In this document: one piece after another, positions 1 to 6,992 of the stretch
How positions within the stretch are numbered: position 1 is the stretch's first letter
Layout: every line of letters begins with the position of its first letter
Source: DAOPXV01 sp035352535
Lineage (GTDB): Bacteria; Muiribacteriota; UBA9980
Assembly (NCBI GenBank): GCA_964545075.1
Contig: CAZJFS010000173.1
Span: forward strand, 1 to 9,204
Direction: 5' to 3'
DNA: 9,204 nucleotides
Made by a program: the position numbers and the translations under genes
Notes under the pieces: model-generated
Database searches by the model: none
Told to the model about the DNA's origin: nothing
Seen by the model: the letters and a program-made list of their open reading frames with translations, nothing else

Positions 1-1
1 A

Positions 2-1195
2 AGATCGGCCAGCTGGTTCGAGCTTACGCTTTATCACTTAAGCTCGGGTTATTTCGGAATTACGATATCCGACATATCCAGCCGGCGCAGGATTGAAGAG
101 GCTTTTAACCAGTCCCATGATTTTTTCAAAACCATCCTAAATGTTTTGAACGCGAGCATATCCATTGTCGATGAATCCGGAATGATAGTTTATGTCAACG
201 AATTATGGCGCCGGCAGCAGAATGTTTTCTTTGGAAAAGATCTTTGCCCGGGCGTAAATTATTTTGGATATCTCGGCCATTCCCGTTTGTCGGAAGAGCC
301 TCAGGTATGCCTGCTGTTAAACGGGATTAATGATGTTTTAACCGGCGGGTGCGATTCCTTCACTGAAGAGATTTCCGAAAAAAGTTCCGGTTCATGGTAT
401 CGAGTTATGGTTAACCGTTATAACCTTAAAGGCGTCATCCAGGCAGTGGTAATATTCGCGGATATTTCGGAACATAAAAAAAATTCTATCCGGCTTAAAG
501 AAGTTAACGCCATGCGCGACAAATTATTTTCAATAATCGCACATGATCTGCGAGGCCCGATAGGAACCATTCAGGCGATGCTGGAATTCATCTGTTCGGA
601 TAATAATTCTTTCGAGCCCGGCGAAATACCGGAAGTTCTTAATGAACTTATGAGATCTTCCGAAAACGTTTCCGCGCTTCTGGAAAATCTTCTCGACTGG
701 TCGCGTTCCATAAGAGAAAACGTCAAAATCTTTCCCGTTAAAGTAGATGTTAAAAAACTCATAATTGAAACGGCCGGGCTTTTAAAGAGCACGGCGGCCG
801 GCAAGAACATCACGCTTTCATTCGATCCTGAGCCCGGCTTATATATTTATGCCGAAGATCACATGCTAAAAACCGTTATAAGAAATCTTGTTTCAAACGC
901 TATAAAATATAGCGTTCCCGGCGGGAAAGTTACTATAGCGGCGTCGATGCCAACCCCGCTTCTGGTAGAGGTCCGCGTCACGGATAGCGGCATCGGGATG
1001 GCTCCTGAAACGCTTGAGGGACTTTTTAAACTGAATAAAAACGCCAGCGTTCGCGGTACGGCGGGCGAGACGGGGACGGGTCTCGGGCTTGTTATATGCA
1101 AGGAATTCATTGAAAAAAATAACGGACGGATATGGGCTGAAAGCGAGCCCGGTAAAGGAAGTTCGTTTGCCTTTGAGGTCCTGGCGTATATTTAG
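2..1195 (+). CDS. PAS-domain sensor histidine kinase, 5'-truncated by window edge
   Basis: Membrane or cytosolic two-component sensor kinase that autophosphorylates on His and passes phosphate to an unseen response regulator. The frame is open from base 2 with no stop, giving 397 residues of the C-terminal part. Residues about 4-35 look like the end of one PAS/PAC unit (SGYFGITISDISSRRRIEEA). Residues about 40-160 form a second PAS domain ending in IFADISEHKK. The HisKA dimerisation helix follows, with the H-box SIIAHDLRGPIG and phosphoacceptor His181. The HATPase_c domain shows the N box (RNLVSNAIKYS), G1 (DSGIGM, about 328-333) and G2 (GTGLGL, about 358-363). All catalytic motifs are intact. 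A TTG at 146 could be read as a start, but it lies inside the second PAS domain with coding sequence upstream, so it is almost certainly internal. The gene converges on the permease gene with an 11-nt gap. The input signal is unknown. The class is certain; the specific role is not. Confidence 0.93.
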   Translation, partial: RSASWFELTLYHLSSGYFGITISDISSRRRIEEAFNQSHDFFKTILNVLNASISIVDESGMIVYVNELWRRQQNVFFGKDLCPGVNYFGYLGHSRLSEEPQVCLLLNGINDVLTGGCDSFTEEISEKSSGSWYRVMVNRYNLKGVIQAVVIFADISEHKKNSIRLKEVNAMRDKLFSIIAHDLRGPIGTIQAMLEFICSDNNSFEPGEIPEVLNELMRSSENVSALLENLLDWSRSIRENVKIFPVKVDVKKLIIETAGLLKSTAAGKNITLSFDPEPGLYIYAEDHMLKTVIRNLVSNAIKYSVPGGKVTIAASMPTPLLVEVRVTDSGIGMAPETLEGLFKLNKNASVRGTAGETGTGLGLVICKEFIEKNNGRIWAESEPGKGSSFAFEVLAYI

Positions 1196-1206
1196 GCTTC
1201 GATCGC

Positions 1207-2382
1207 TTAATTGTTTCGAAGCGTTTCTAAAAGTTCGCGGCGCGATATGCTGCGCGCCGAAAGCGTGGCGGATGCGAAAAGCACCGCGATCTCTATAGCG
1301 GATATAATAAAAATGTTCAGATAATTTAATTTTATCGGAAGGCGCGTGACGTTATAATACATGGTTATTTCCTTGGGAACTGCCGGGGAAAGCCAGCCCA
1401 GCAAGACGCACGCCGCGATGCCGCAGGCGAGTCCCGCTAAAAGTCCGCTTATTCCGAAGAAGAACCCTTCATATAAGAATATGCGGGCTATTTTATCGGA
1501 GGGCGTTCCGAGCGCCTCCATTATAGCCATACTTTTCGCCCGTCTGAAAACGTTAAGCGCCAGTATGAAAGCGATGCCGATGTTCGCCAGCACTATCGTT
1601 AAAAATATTATGAAATAAAGCACCGCGCGTTCGATCTTGATCGTCGTAAAAAGGCTTTTATTGGCGTCTTTCCATGTGCGCACGACGATGTTCCTGCCGG
1701 CGAATTCGCGGTTGAGCTCTTCCGCGAACGGATCGGCCAGAGAAGAATTTTCAAGTCTTATAAGCACCGATGTGGCTATGTTTTCAAACCCAAGTATTTT
1801 CTGGAGCGTTTTTATGTCGCAGTAAACGAAGCTCATGTCGTAATCGTATATGCCGATTTCAAACGTGGCCGCCGCTTCGAATATGTTTTCGCGCGAAAGC
1901 GTGGTGACCTTCATTTCATCGCCGGTTTTAAGGCCCATTTTTTTAAAAAGCGCCGAACCGACGATCAGAAAATTCGTTTTTTCGCGGTTTATTACGGCCG
2001 GAAAAAAAGGGGATACGGACCTTTCGTTTTCCAAATCGACGCCTATCATGCGTACGCCGGTGGATGCGCCGTCTTTGGACAATATGGCGTCGGTCGTGAA
2101 GTGAGCCGATATGCCTTTTATCTCGCGTTCTTTTTCTTTTTTCATCCGCCCGATGAATTTATCGTAATCCGAAAAACCGTAACCGTCGTCGGTCGTGAGC
2201 TCTATGTGCGAGGACACGCCTATGAGTTTGGCTACGAGTTCGCCGTCGAAGCCTTCCGCCAGGGAAATTATTACTATTATGAAGCTCGTCGCGAATGCGA
2301 TCATTAGAACGGGATATTTACCTATGCCTAAAGACCGTTTGAAGAATAAAAGCGAAAGGTTTAATTCGAGGCTTTTGCGCAT
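1207..2382 (-). CDS. LolC/LolE-like (FtsX-type) ABC transporter permease
   Basis: Inner-membrane permease subunit of the MacB/LolCE superfamily. In the Lol system such proteins, with the ATPase LolD, extract lipoproteins from the inner membrane. The 391 residues are close to the usual LolC/E length. Topology is the family's: one N-terminal membrane segment (about 24-43), a large extracytoplasmic domain (about 45-250), then three C-terminal segments (about 253-278, 303-332, 354-376). The stretch about 250-310 is strongly LolC/E-like, including a cytoplasmic coupling region around RAKSMAIMEALGTPSDKI that normally contacts the ATPase. The ATG at 2382 begins 1 nt after the stop of the upstream UbiB-like gene (TGA-T-ATG), and a GGGAAAG sequence inside that gene's end can serve as ribosome site, implying translational coupling. 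No ATPase (LolD) or second permease is adjacent. It could instead serve another MacB-type export system. Confidence 0.85.
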   Translation of the reverse strand: MRKSLELNLSLLFFKRSLGIGKYPVLMIAFATSFIIVIISLAEGFDGELVAKLIGVSSHIELTTDDGYGFSDYDKFIGRMKKEKEREIKGISAHFTTDAILSKDGASTGVRMIGVDLENERSVSPFFPAVINREKTNFLIVGSALFKKMGLKTGDEMKVTTLSRENIFEAAATFEIGIYDYDMSFVYCDIKTLQKILGFENIATSVLIRLENSSLADPFAEELNREFAGRNIVVRTWKDANKSLFTTIKIERAVLYFIIFLTIVLANIGIAFILALNVFRRAKSMAIMEALGTPSDKIARIFLYEGFFFGISGLLAGLACGIAACVLLGWLSPAVPKEITMYYNVTRLPIKLNYLNIFIISAIEIAVLFASATLSARSISRRELLETLRNN

Positions 2383-2383
2383 A

Positions 2384-4078
2384 TCAAAGCTTTCCCGACC
2401 TGAAAACCGATAATATAAGAGCGACTCCGAATATTCCAGCGGTCAGGAAGCCGATGAACCCGAGCATGGGTATGCCGCATATCGTAGGCCCCTTGGCCGA
2501 CATGGTCAGAAAAGCCGAAGCCACTACGATGGCGGATATTATGAGCGCGACCGATATTCGGTTGGTTATAGTGTCGAGTTTGTTGATGAGATTTTCAAGG
2601 CCGACATGCTGAAATTCGATGGCAAGCTTGCCCTTGTCGATTTTTTTTATTATGGAGTTGAAGGTCCTCGGCGTTTCCGTGGCGAATTCCTTCAGATCTT
2701 CCATGAAATCTATTGCCGAACGTATTATATTTTTGGGCCAGAATATTTTTTTAGTCATTTCGACGAGAAACGGTTCCGCTATTTTATTGGCCTCGAAGTC
2801 GGGGTCGAGCATGCGGCCTATCGATTCGATCTCGATCGTTGCCTTGCTTAAAAGGGAGTATTCGGCCGGAACCCTTATCTTGTGTTTTACGGCGATCTTG
2901 ATGGTCTGCATCATCACTTTTCCGATCTCAAGACGCCGCAGAGGCGTGCTGTAATTTTCGTCGATGAATTCCTCTATCTCGTATTTCAGGACGCTCATGT
3001 CGATATTGCTTGGAAGTACGCCCATAATAAGCATATTCCTGACGATCTTGTTGGGGTCTTTGGTCATAAAGCCGATGAACATGTTTATTATGCGAGCCTG
3101 AGAATCTTCGCTTAATTTTCCGGTTATGCCGAAATCTATGAATGCGATCTTGCCGTCGGGCATTATAAACACGTTCCCCGGATGGGGGTCGCCGTGGAAA
3201 AGGCCGTCTATGAGTATCATTTTAAAGAACGCTCTGGCGCCTTCGTACGCTATTTTTTTCAGATCGAAGCCGGCGGCGATAAGCTCGTTTACATGATCGG
3301 CCTTGATACCGCTGATATATTCGAGAACCAGCACGTTCGAAGTCGAGTATTCCCAGTGGATATTGGGGATTCGAACGGCCTCGTCGTCCTGAAAATTGGT
3401 CGCGAAGCGTTCGCAGTTTTGCGCTTCGTTGGTGAAATCAAGTTCCTTGAATATGTGCTTCGCGAATTCCTCCACCATGCGGACTGGTTCGTAAAGCTTG
3501 ATTTCCGGCACTCGATTTGCGAGCATTCGCGCTATATCGAAAAGAATTTCAATGTCGGAGTCGATGGTTTTGTCTATTCCAGGCCGTTTGATCTTGACTA
3601 TGACTTCTTCGCCGTTTAAAAGGCTGGCGCGGTGGACCTGCGAGATCGAAGCTGAGCCGATGGGCACCGGATCCAGCCGCAAAAAAACTTCCGGAATGGT
3701 TTTTTGATATTCCGTTTCAAGTATCCGGACGGCTTCCGCGAAAGGAAATGGCTCGACTTCGTCCTGAAGTTTTGAAAGTTCCGCGATAAAATTATCCGGG
3801 ATCATGTCGGGGCGGAGAGAGAGCAGCTGGCCGAATTTTATGAAGGACGGCCCCAATTCTTCAAGCGCCGATTTAAGCCTTTCCGCGAGCGTGGCTTTGC
3901 GGTGCAGGTTTTCATCATCGGCCCCAATGATTTTTGAGAACCGGTTTTTGAGGCGGCCGAAGTTCGTCAAGCCTGTTTTTTCAATGACAAAACCCAGCCC
4001 GTGCTTCATAAGCACGTTGGCTATGGCTTTATATCTTTGAAATCTTTTGTATTTTCTTTGGAAGTTGAATAGAATCAT
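2384..4078 (-). CDS. ubiB: ABC1/UbiB/AarF family kinase-like protein
   Basis: Atypical protein-kinase-like ATPase of the UbiB/COQ8 family, peripheral to or anchored in the inner membrane. The family supports quinone or isoprenoid-lipid metabolism and may bind lipids rather than phosphorylate proteins. Numbered from the ATG (564 residues): the family-specific KxGQ motif (IKFGQLLSLRPD, about 79-90), the nucleotide loop PIGSASISQVHRA (about 139-151), Lys162 in VIVKIKRPGI, the catalytic-loop HGDPHPGN (about 295-302), the metal-binding DFG (about 315-317), and two C-terminal membrane helices (about 507-529 and 535-558). The frame also opens at a TTG at 4114. I chose the ATG at 4078 because MILFNFQRKYKRFQRYKAIA resembles other family N-termini and because the TTG lies inside a good -35 box. 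The Shine-Dalgarno is poor. Without quinone-synthesis genes nearby, the ubiB symbol denotes family, not proven ubiquinone function. Confidence 0.9.
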   Translation of the reverse strand: MILFNFQRKYKRFQRYKAIANVLMKHGLGFVIEKTGLTNFGRLKNRFSKIIGADDENLHRKATLAERLKSALEELGPSFIKFGQLLSLRPDMIPDNFIAELSKLQDEVEPFPFAEAVRILETEYQKTIPEVFLRLDPVPIGSASISQVHRASLLNGEEVIVKIKRPGIDKTIDSDIEILFDIARMLANRVPEIKLYEPVRMVEEFAKHIFKELDFTNEAQNCERFATNFQDDEAVRIPNIHWEYSTSNVLVLEYISGIKADHVNELIAAGFDLKKIAYEGARAFFKMILIDGLFHGDPHPGNVFIMPDGKIAFIDFGITGKLSEDSQARIINMFIGFMTKDPNKIVRNMLIMGVLPSNIDMSVLKYEIEEFIDENYSTPLRRLEIGKVMMQTIKIAVKHKIRVPAEYSLLSKATIEIESIGRMLDPDFEANKIAEPFLVEMTKKIFWPKNIIRSAIDFMEDLKEFATETPRTFNSIIKKIDKGKLAIEFQHVGLENLINKLDTITNRISVALIISAIVVASAFLTMSAKGPTICGIPMLGFIGFLTAGIFGVALILSVFRSGKL

Positions 4079-4085
4079 CGCCGAA

Positions 4086-4114
4086 ATTTTACCATATTTA
4101 ACCTGAAATGACAA
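4086..4114 (-). promoter_or_regulatory. Sigma70-type promoter for the ubiB-like/permease operon
   Basis: On the minus strand, TTGTCA (4114-4109), a 17-nt spacer and TAAAAT (4091-4086) match the -35/-10 consensus with one mismatch in each box and optimal spacing. Only 7 nt separate the -10 box from the ATG at 4078, so transcription would begin at or within a base or two of the start codon, giving a leaderless mRNA. No convincing Shine-Dalgarno precedes that ATG, which agrees. The promoter lies just downstream of the terminator of the preceding gene, as expected for an independent unit. Confidence 0.6.
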
Positions 4115-4159
4115 TAGCTAGTCTGATAATTGAAAAAAATCGAAAAAACGGTTGAAAAT

Positions 4160-4190
4160 AAAAAAAAGCCGGAACGAGCCGGCTTTTTAT
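4160..4190 (-). terminator. Rho-independent terminator of the exported-protein gene
   Basis: A perfect inverted repeat, AAAAAGCCGG (4163-4172) and CCGGCTTTTT (4179-4188), encloses a 6-nt loop. Read on the minus strand, the GC-rich stem is followed by eight consecutive T residues (4167-4160), a strong intrinsic terminator 23 nt beyond the stop of the 4213-4746 gene. On the plus strand it also ends in five Ts, but no plus-strand gene lies upstream, so its working direction is minus. It insulates the exported-protein unit from the ubiB-like operon. Confidence 0.9.
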
Positions 4191-4212
4191 ATTTGGTTTT
4201 TATCGATGCGAA

Positions 4213-4746
4213 TTAATATCTGGTTAATGCGTCGTTAACATGAAGGATTATAGTTCCGCCGGTGTTCTGGATGGTGTTTCCGATAGAGCTTCCGATAGGA
4301 TGAACTTTTTCGTGAACGCTTCTTGAAACATTTTTAATCGTATTGTTAAAGCGGGATTTCAAGGTTACGACCTTGTCTTTTACCACTTCATTGAAATTTT
4401 CATTGAAACTGTTGTATTCGTGTTTGACGTTGGCTTTGATTTCATTTGCGGTTCTTTCAATGGTGTTTTCGTTATTAACTTTGGTCGTGACGGCGTCGTA
4501 GCTGTTTTTGATCTGTGCGGCGGTTCTTTCGACAGACTCGGATTTTTCGCCTATATAGTTTTTCGCGTTTTGAATATCGTTTTTGACCGTGTTGGTGATG
4601 CTGCGGATCGCCTGGCGTTCAGGAGCTAAGCCTCTTGTAACACGAGCGTTGGAAGCGTTCGGCGAGTTTTTGACATCGCAAAATGCTGAAGTGATGCTAG
4701 CTAACATGAATACGACGACGAGAGACAATATCGATAATTTTTTCAT
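4213..4746 (-). CDS. Secreted small helical protein of unknown function
   Basis: I do not recognise this 177-residue protein. Residues 1-21 form a clear Sec signal peptide: MKK, a hydrophobic core (LSILSLVVVFMLASI), then TSA, with cleavage probably near Ala21-Cys23. The Cys is preceded by Phe, which does not fit a lipobox, so it is likely a soluble periplasmic or secreted protein. The mature part is rich in Asn, Lys, Glu, Ser and Thr and looks almost wholly amphipathic-helical. It has two related segments, ERTAAQIKNSYDAV (about 73-86) and ERTANEIKANVKHEY (about 97-111), suggesting an internal repeat. The character recalls apolipoprotein-like or LEA-like helical proteins, but that is resemblance only. 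The gene is monocistronic, with its own consensus promoter, a strong GGAGG ribosome site and a terminator, so it is probably highly expressed. It is transcribed divergently from the sensor-cyclase. Confidence 0.82.
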   Translation of the reverse strand: MKKLSILSLVVVFMLASITSAFCDVKNSPNASNARVTRGLAPERQAIRSITNTVKNDIQNAKNYIGEKSESVERTAAQIKNSYDAVTTKVNNENTIERTANEIKANVKHEYNSFNENFNEVVKDKVVTLKSRFNNTIKNVSRSVHEKVHPIGSSIGNTIQNTGGTIILHVNDALTRY

Positions 4747-4755
4747 GTGTGATAA

Positions 4756-4760
4756 CCTCC
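4756..4760 (-). promoter_or_regulatory. Strong Shine-Dalgarno of the exported-protein gene
   Basis: The minus strand reads GGAGG followed by 9 nt and the ATG at 4746, near-ideal for translation initiation. It fixes the start codon, since it precedes the signal peptide exactly. Confidence 0.85.
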
Positions 4761-4806
4761 GTAAAGAAATTTATTTTTAAGATCGGTTAAATTCATCTTT
4801 TCAATA

Positions 4807-4835
4807 ATTATACTTTAATATTTGAGCCGTGTCAA
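4807..4835 (-). promoter_or_regulatory. Perfect-consensus sigma70 promoter of the exported-protein gene
   Basis: The minus strand carries TTGACA (4835-4830), exactly 17 nt, and TATAAT (4812-4807): both hexamers match consensus at all 12 positions with optimal spacing. Transcription would start near 4800, giving a leader of about 54 nt that contains the GGAGG site. Full-consensus promoters are rare in bacterial genomes and usually mean strong constitutive transcription or repressor control. Confidence 0.88.
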
Positions 4836-4863
4836 GGGTAGAAATAAAACTTTAACGGATAGC

Positions 4864-4892
4864 TTGAAACATTTTTTAAATTTTAGTAGAAT
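4864..4892 (+). promoter_or_regulatory. Sigma70-type promoter of the sensor-cyclase gene
   Basis: TTGAAA (4864-4869), a 17-nt spacer and TAGAAT (4887-4892) each differ from consensus at one position. Predicted start near 4899 leaves a leader of about 28 nt before the ATG at 4928. It stands back to back with the promoter of the exported-protein gene: the two -35 boxes are 28 nt apart, so a regulator binding between them could affect both genes. Confidence 0.72.
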
Positions 4893-4927
4893 ATGCCCTG
4901 AAAATTTATAATCTGGATAGTGATCAA

Positions 4928-6976
4928 ATGTCTATACTTATAACTCCGAAGCGGGGATATGATCCAAAAACAAACGACCTTGCCGTTTCCAACCCTCGCG
5001 AAATATCGAAAAATTTAGAAAATATAAAAAAATATTCAAAAAAAAGAGACATGCCCGCCCTTATACTTATGTGGCAAAAACACGACCATGTTCTCTGGAG
5101 CGGCAGCGCCGAGCTTTATTACGAGCTTGGAAACGTTTTTTTAAAGCTGTCGGAGCCGATCCTCGCCTATGATGTTTTGAGGGAAGGCATTAAACACTTC
5201 GCCGACGACGTTCGCATGCTTCAGCTTACAGCTCTTGCTCTTGCCAGAAGCGGCGCCGCCGAAAGCGCGAACCAGATTCTGACGGGGTTGCGTGAAAAGG
5301 GACATGAAGATCAGGAAACGACGGGGCTTTTAGCCAGAACGCATAAAGATCTGGCCGCGGGTGAAAAAGGCTTTCGCGAGCGCCAGGAACATCTGAAAAT
5401 GGCATTTTTACTCTATGATACAGCGTATAAAAATACGGGCGGTTACTGGCCGGGAATAAACGCCGCGACGGTCGCGCTTATGATGGGACTAAAGCGTATC
5501 GCGCGAGAGATAGCTTCGGATATCTATCCCAAATGCGTCGCGGAATGTGAAAAGTTCAGGAAAGACAGAGTTGACGGTTCTTATGATGAAAGCGCATATT
5601 GGGTGCTGGCGACGCTCGGGGAAGCCTCGCTGATAATTGAAAAATTCGAACAGGCCCGCGAGTGGTATGAAAAGGCCGGCGAATGCGGAGCGGGGCATTA
5701 TGGGAATCTGAATTCTACCAGACGGAACGCATCCTTCATCATGGAACATCTTAAAGTTTCCGCGGACGTGATAAGCGAAATAAATAAATGCTTTAAAATT
5801 CCGTCGGTCGTGGTTTTCAGCGGTCATATGATAGACAGGCCGGGCAGAAGCGTTCCCAGATTTCCGCCTGAACTTGAGCAGGCGGTTTATAACTCGATCA
5901 GCCAGAGGCTTTTTGAGGTAAATGCAGGGTTCGGTTTTTCATCCGCGGCCTGCGGCTCCGACATACTTTTCATAGAAGCACTTTTAAAAAGAGGCGCCGA
6001 ATCGCATATCGTTTTGCCTTACGATAAATATCAGTTCATGAAAAACAGCGTTGACGTTATAGAAGGCGCGGAATGGGGCGGGCGGTTCAATGCCGCGCTC
6101 AAAAAAGCCGCTCAGGTGTTTACGGCGTCGGAGAACATGTTCGAGGAAGAAGGCATATCGTACGAATATTCAAACCATCTTCTCATCGGCATGGCGCGGA
6201 TGAAGGCGGCTCAAATAGGCACGAATACGGTTTCCATGGCTGTCTGGGATAAAAAAACGGGCGACGGCCCGGGCGGAACTTCGAGCTTCGTTGAAAAGCT
6301 CAGCTCGCTTGGAATGAATTTCGAGCTTATTGATATAAACGAGTTGATGAAAATAAGCGCTCCGCGAATTTACGAAAAAATAGCGCCGCCGGATGTTGCG
6401 CCTTCGCCTGAACGGGTATCGGAGCAGGGCAAATTAGATACTAAGATAATGGCGCTTCTGTTTGCCGATCTTTACCGTTTCAGGCAGTTGACCGAAACGC
6501 AGATACCGTTTTTTATAAGCGAGTTTCTTGGCGCCATAGGAAAGCTGACTTCGTCTTCCAAGCACGCTCCGGTCATGAAAAAAACGTGGGGCGACGGCCT
6601 TTATTTCGTTTTCTCAAGCGTCCGTGACGCCGGCCTTTTTTCTCTTGAACTCTGTGAAATGGTCAATAAGACGAAGTGGGAGGAAAAAAATCTTCCCGAA
6701 GGCCTTAATTTCAGGATGGCCCTGCACGCCGGACCCGTATATTCATTTATCGATCCGGTTACGGATCATTTAAACTACATCGGGACGCACGTGGTTTACG
6801 CGGCGCGCATTGAACCGATAACACCCGTAGGTCACGTGTATTCAAGCCAGGCGTTTGCCGCCATGGCCACGGCGGAGGCGATCCGTGAATTCAAATGCGA
6901 ATATGTCGGACAGATACCTCTGGCAAAGGGTCACGGCACTTTTCCTATATACCATCTTAAACCGGATAATGAATAA
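4928..6976 (+). CDS. TPR-S sensor / SLOG-like nucleotide-binding / class III nucleotide cyclase fusion
   Basis: Predicted cytosolic signalling enzyme, 682 residues, no membrane segments. Residues about 45-270 are helical TPR-like repeats matching the TRAFs-binding/TPR-S family (formerly DUF4071): YWPGINAATVALMMGLKRIA (173-192) and SAYWVLATLGEASLI with EKFEQAREWYEKA (222-250). Residues about 291-440 look like a Rossmannoid SLOG-type nucleotide-binding domain: VVVFSGH (294-300), SSAACGSDILFIEALLKRGA (338-357) and HIVLPYDK (360-367). Residues about 505-678 are a class III adenylate/guanylate cyclase domain: metal-binding Asp514 (LLFADLYRF) and Asp556 (KKTWGDG), purine-contacting Lys552, and Arg627 (AARIEPITP). 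The canonical transition-state Asn (GDTVN) aligns with Val623 in GTHVVYAAR, and the second purine-selecting residue is Asn616. Start: ATG 4928 with a weak GGATAG site 7 nt upstream. The product (cAMP, cGMP or other) cannot be told from sequence. It converges on nadE with a 16-nt gap. Confidence 0.85.
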   Translation: MSILITPKRGYDPKTNDLAVSNPREISKNLENIKKYSKKRDMPALILMWQKHDHVLWSGSAELYYELGNVFLKLSEPILAYDVLREGIKHFADDVRMLQLTALALARSGAAESANQILTGLREKGHEDQETTGLLARTHKDLAAGEKGFRERQEHLKMAFLLYDTAYKNTGGYWPGINAATVALMMGLKRIAREIASDIYPKCVAECEKFRKDRVDGSYDESAYWVLATLGEASLIIEKFEQAREWYEKAGECGAGHYGNLNSTRRNASFIMEHLKVSADVISEINKCFKIPSVVVFSGHMIDRPGRSVPRFPPELEQAVYNSISQRLFEVNAGFGFSSAACGSDILFIEALLKRGAESHIVLPYDKYQFMKNSVDVIEGAEWGGRFNAALKKAAQVFTASENMFEEEGISYEYSNHLLIGMARMKAAQIGTNTVSMAVWDKKTGDGPGGTSSFVEKLSSLGMNFELIDINELMKISAPRIYEKIAPPDVAPSPERVSEQGKLDTKIMALLFADLYRFRQLTETQIPFFISEFLGAIGKLTSSSKHAPVMKKTWGDGLYFVFSSVRDAGLFSLELCEMVNKTKWEEKNLPEGLNFRMALHAGPVYSFIDPVTDHLNYIGTHVVYAARIEPITPVGHVYSSQAFAAMATAEAIREFKCEYVGQIPLAKGHGTFPIYHLKPDNE

Positions 6977-6992
6977 GCCTTTTATCTAATAT

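Noticed and set aside
1196..1222. Inverted repeat GCTTCGA / TCGAAGC in the convergent junction between the histidine kinase and the permease, a possible bidirectional terminator.
   Set aside because: The stem is 7 bp with a 13-nt loop, no run of Ts follows on either strand, and it overlaps the permease coding end. Too weak to call.
3182..3619. Long plus-strand open frame opposite the UbiB-like gene.
   Set aside because: Antisense shadow of conserved kinase motifs on the minus strand, with no ribosome site or recognisable protein.
4226..4746. Exported protein as a lipoprotein through Cys23.
   Set aside because: The residue before the Cys is Phe and the Leu of a lipobox is missing; SAFC does not fit the usual consensus.
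4784..4858. CGGTTAAA and TTTAACGG flanking the exported-protein promoter as a possible operator pair.
   Set aside because: Only a short imperfect AT-rich match at a wide spacing; expected by chance in this sequence.
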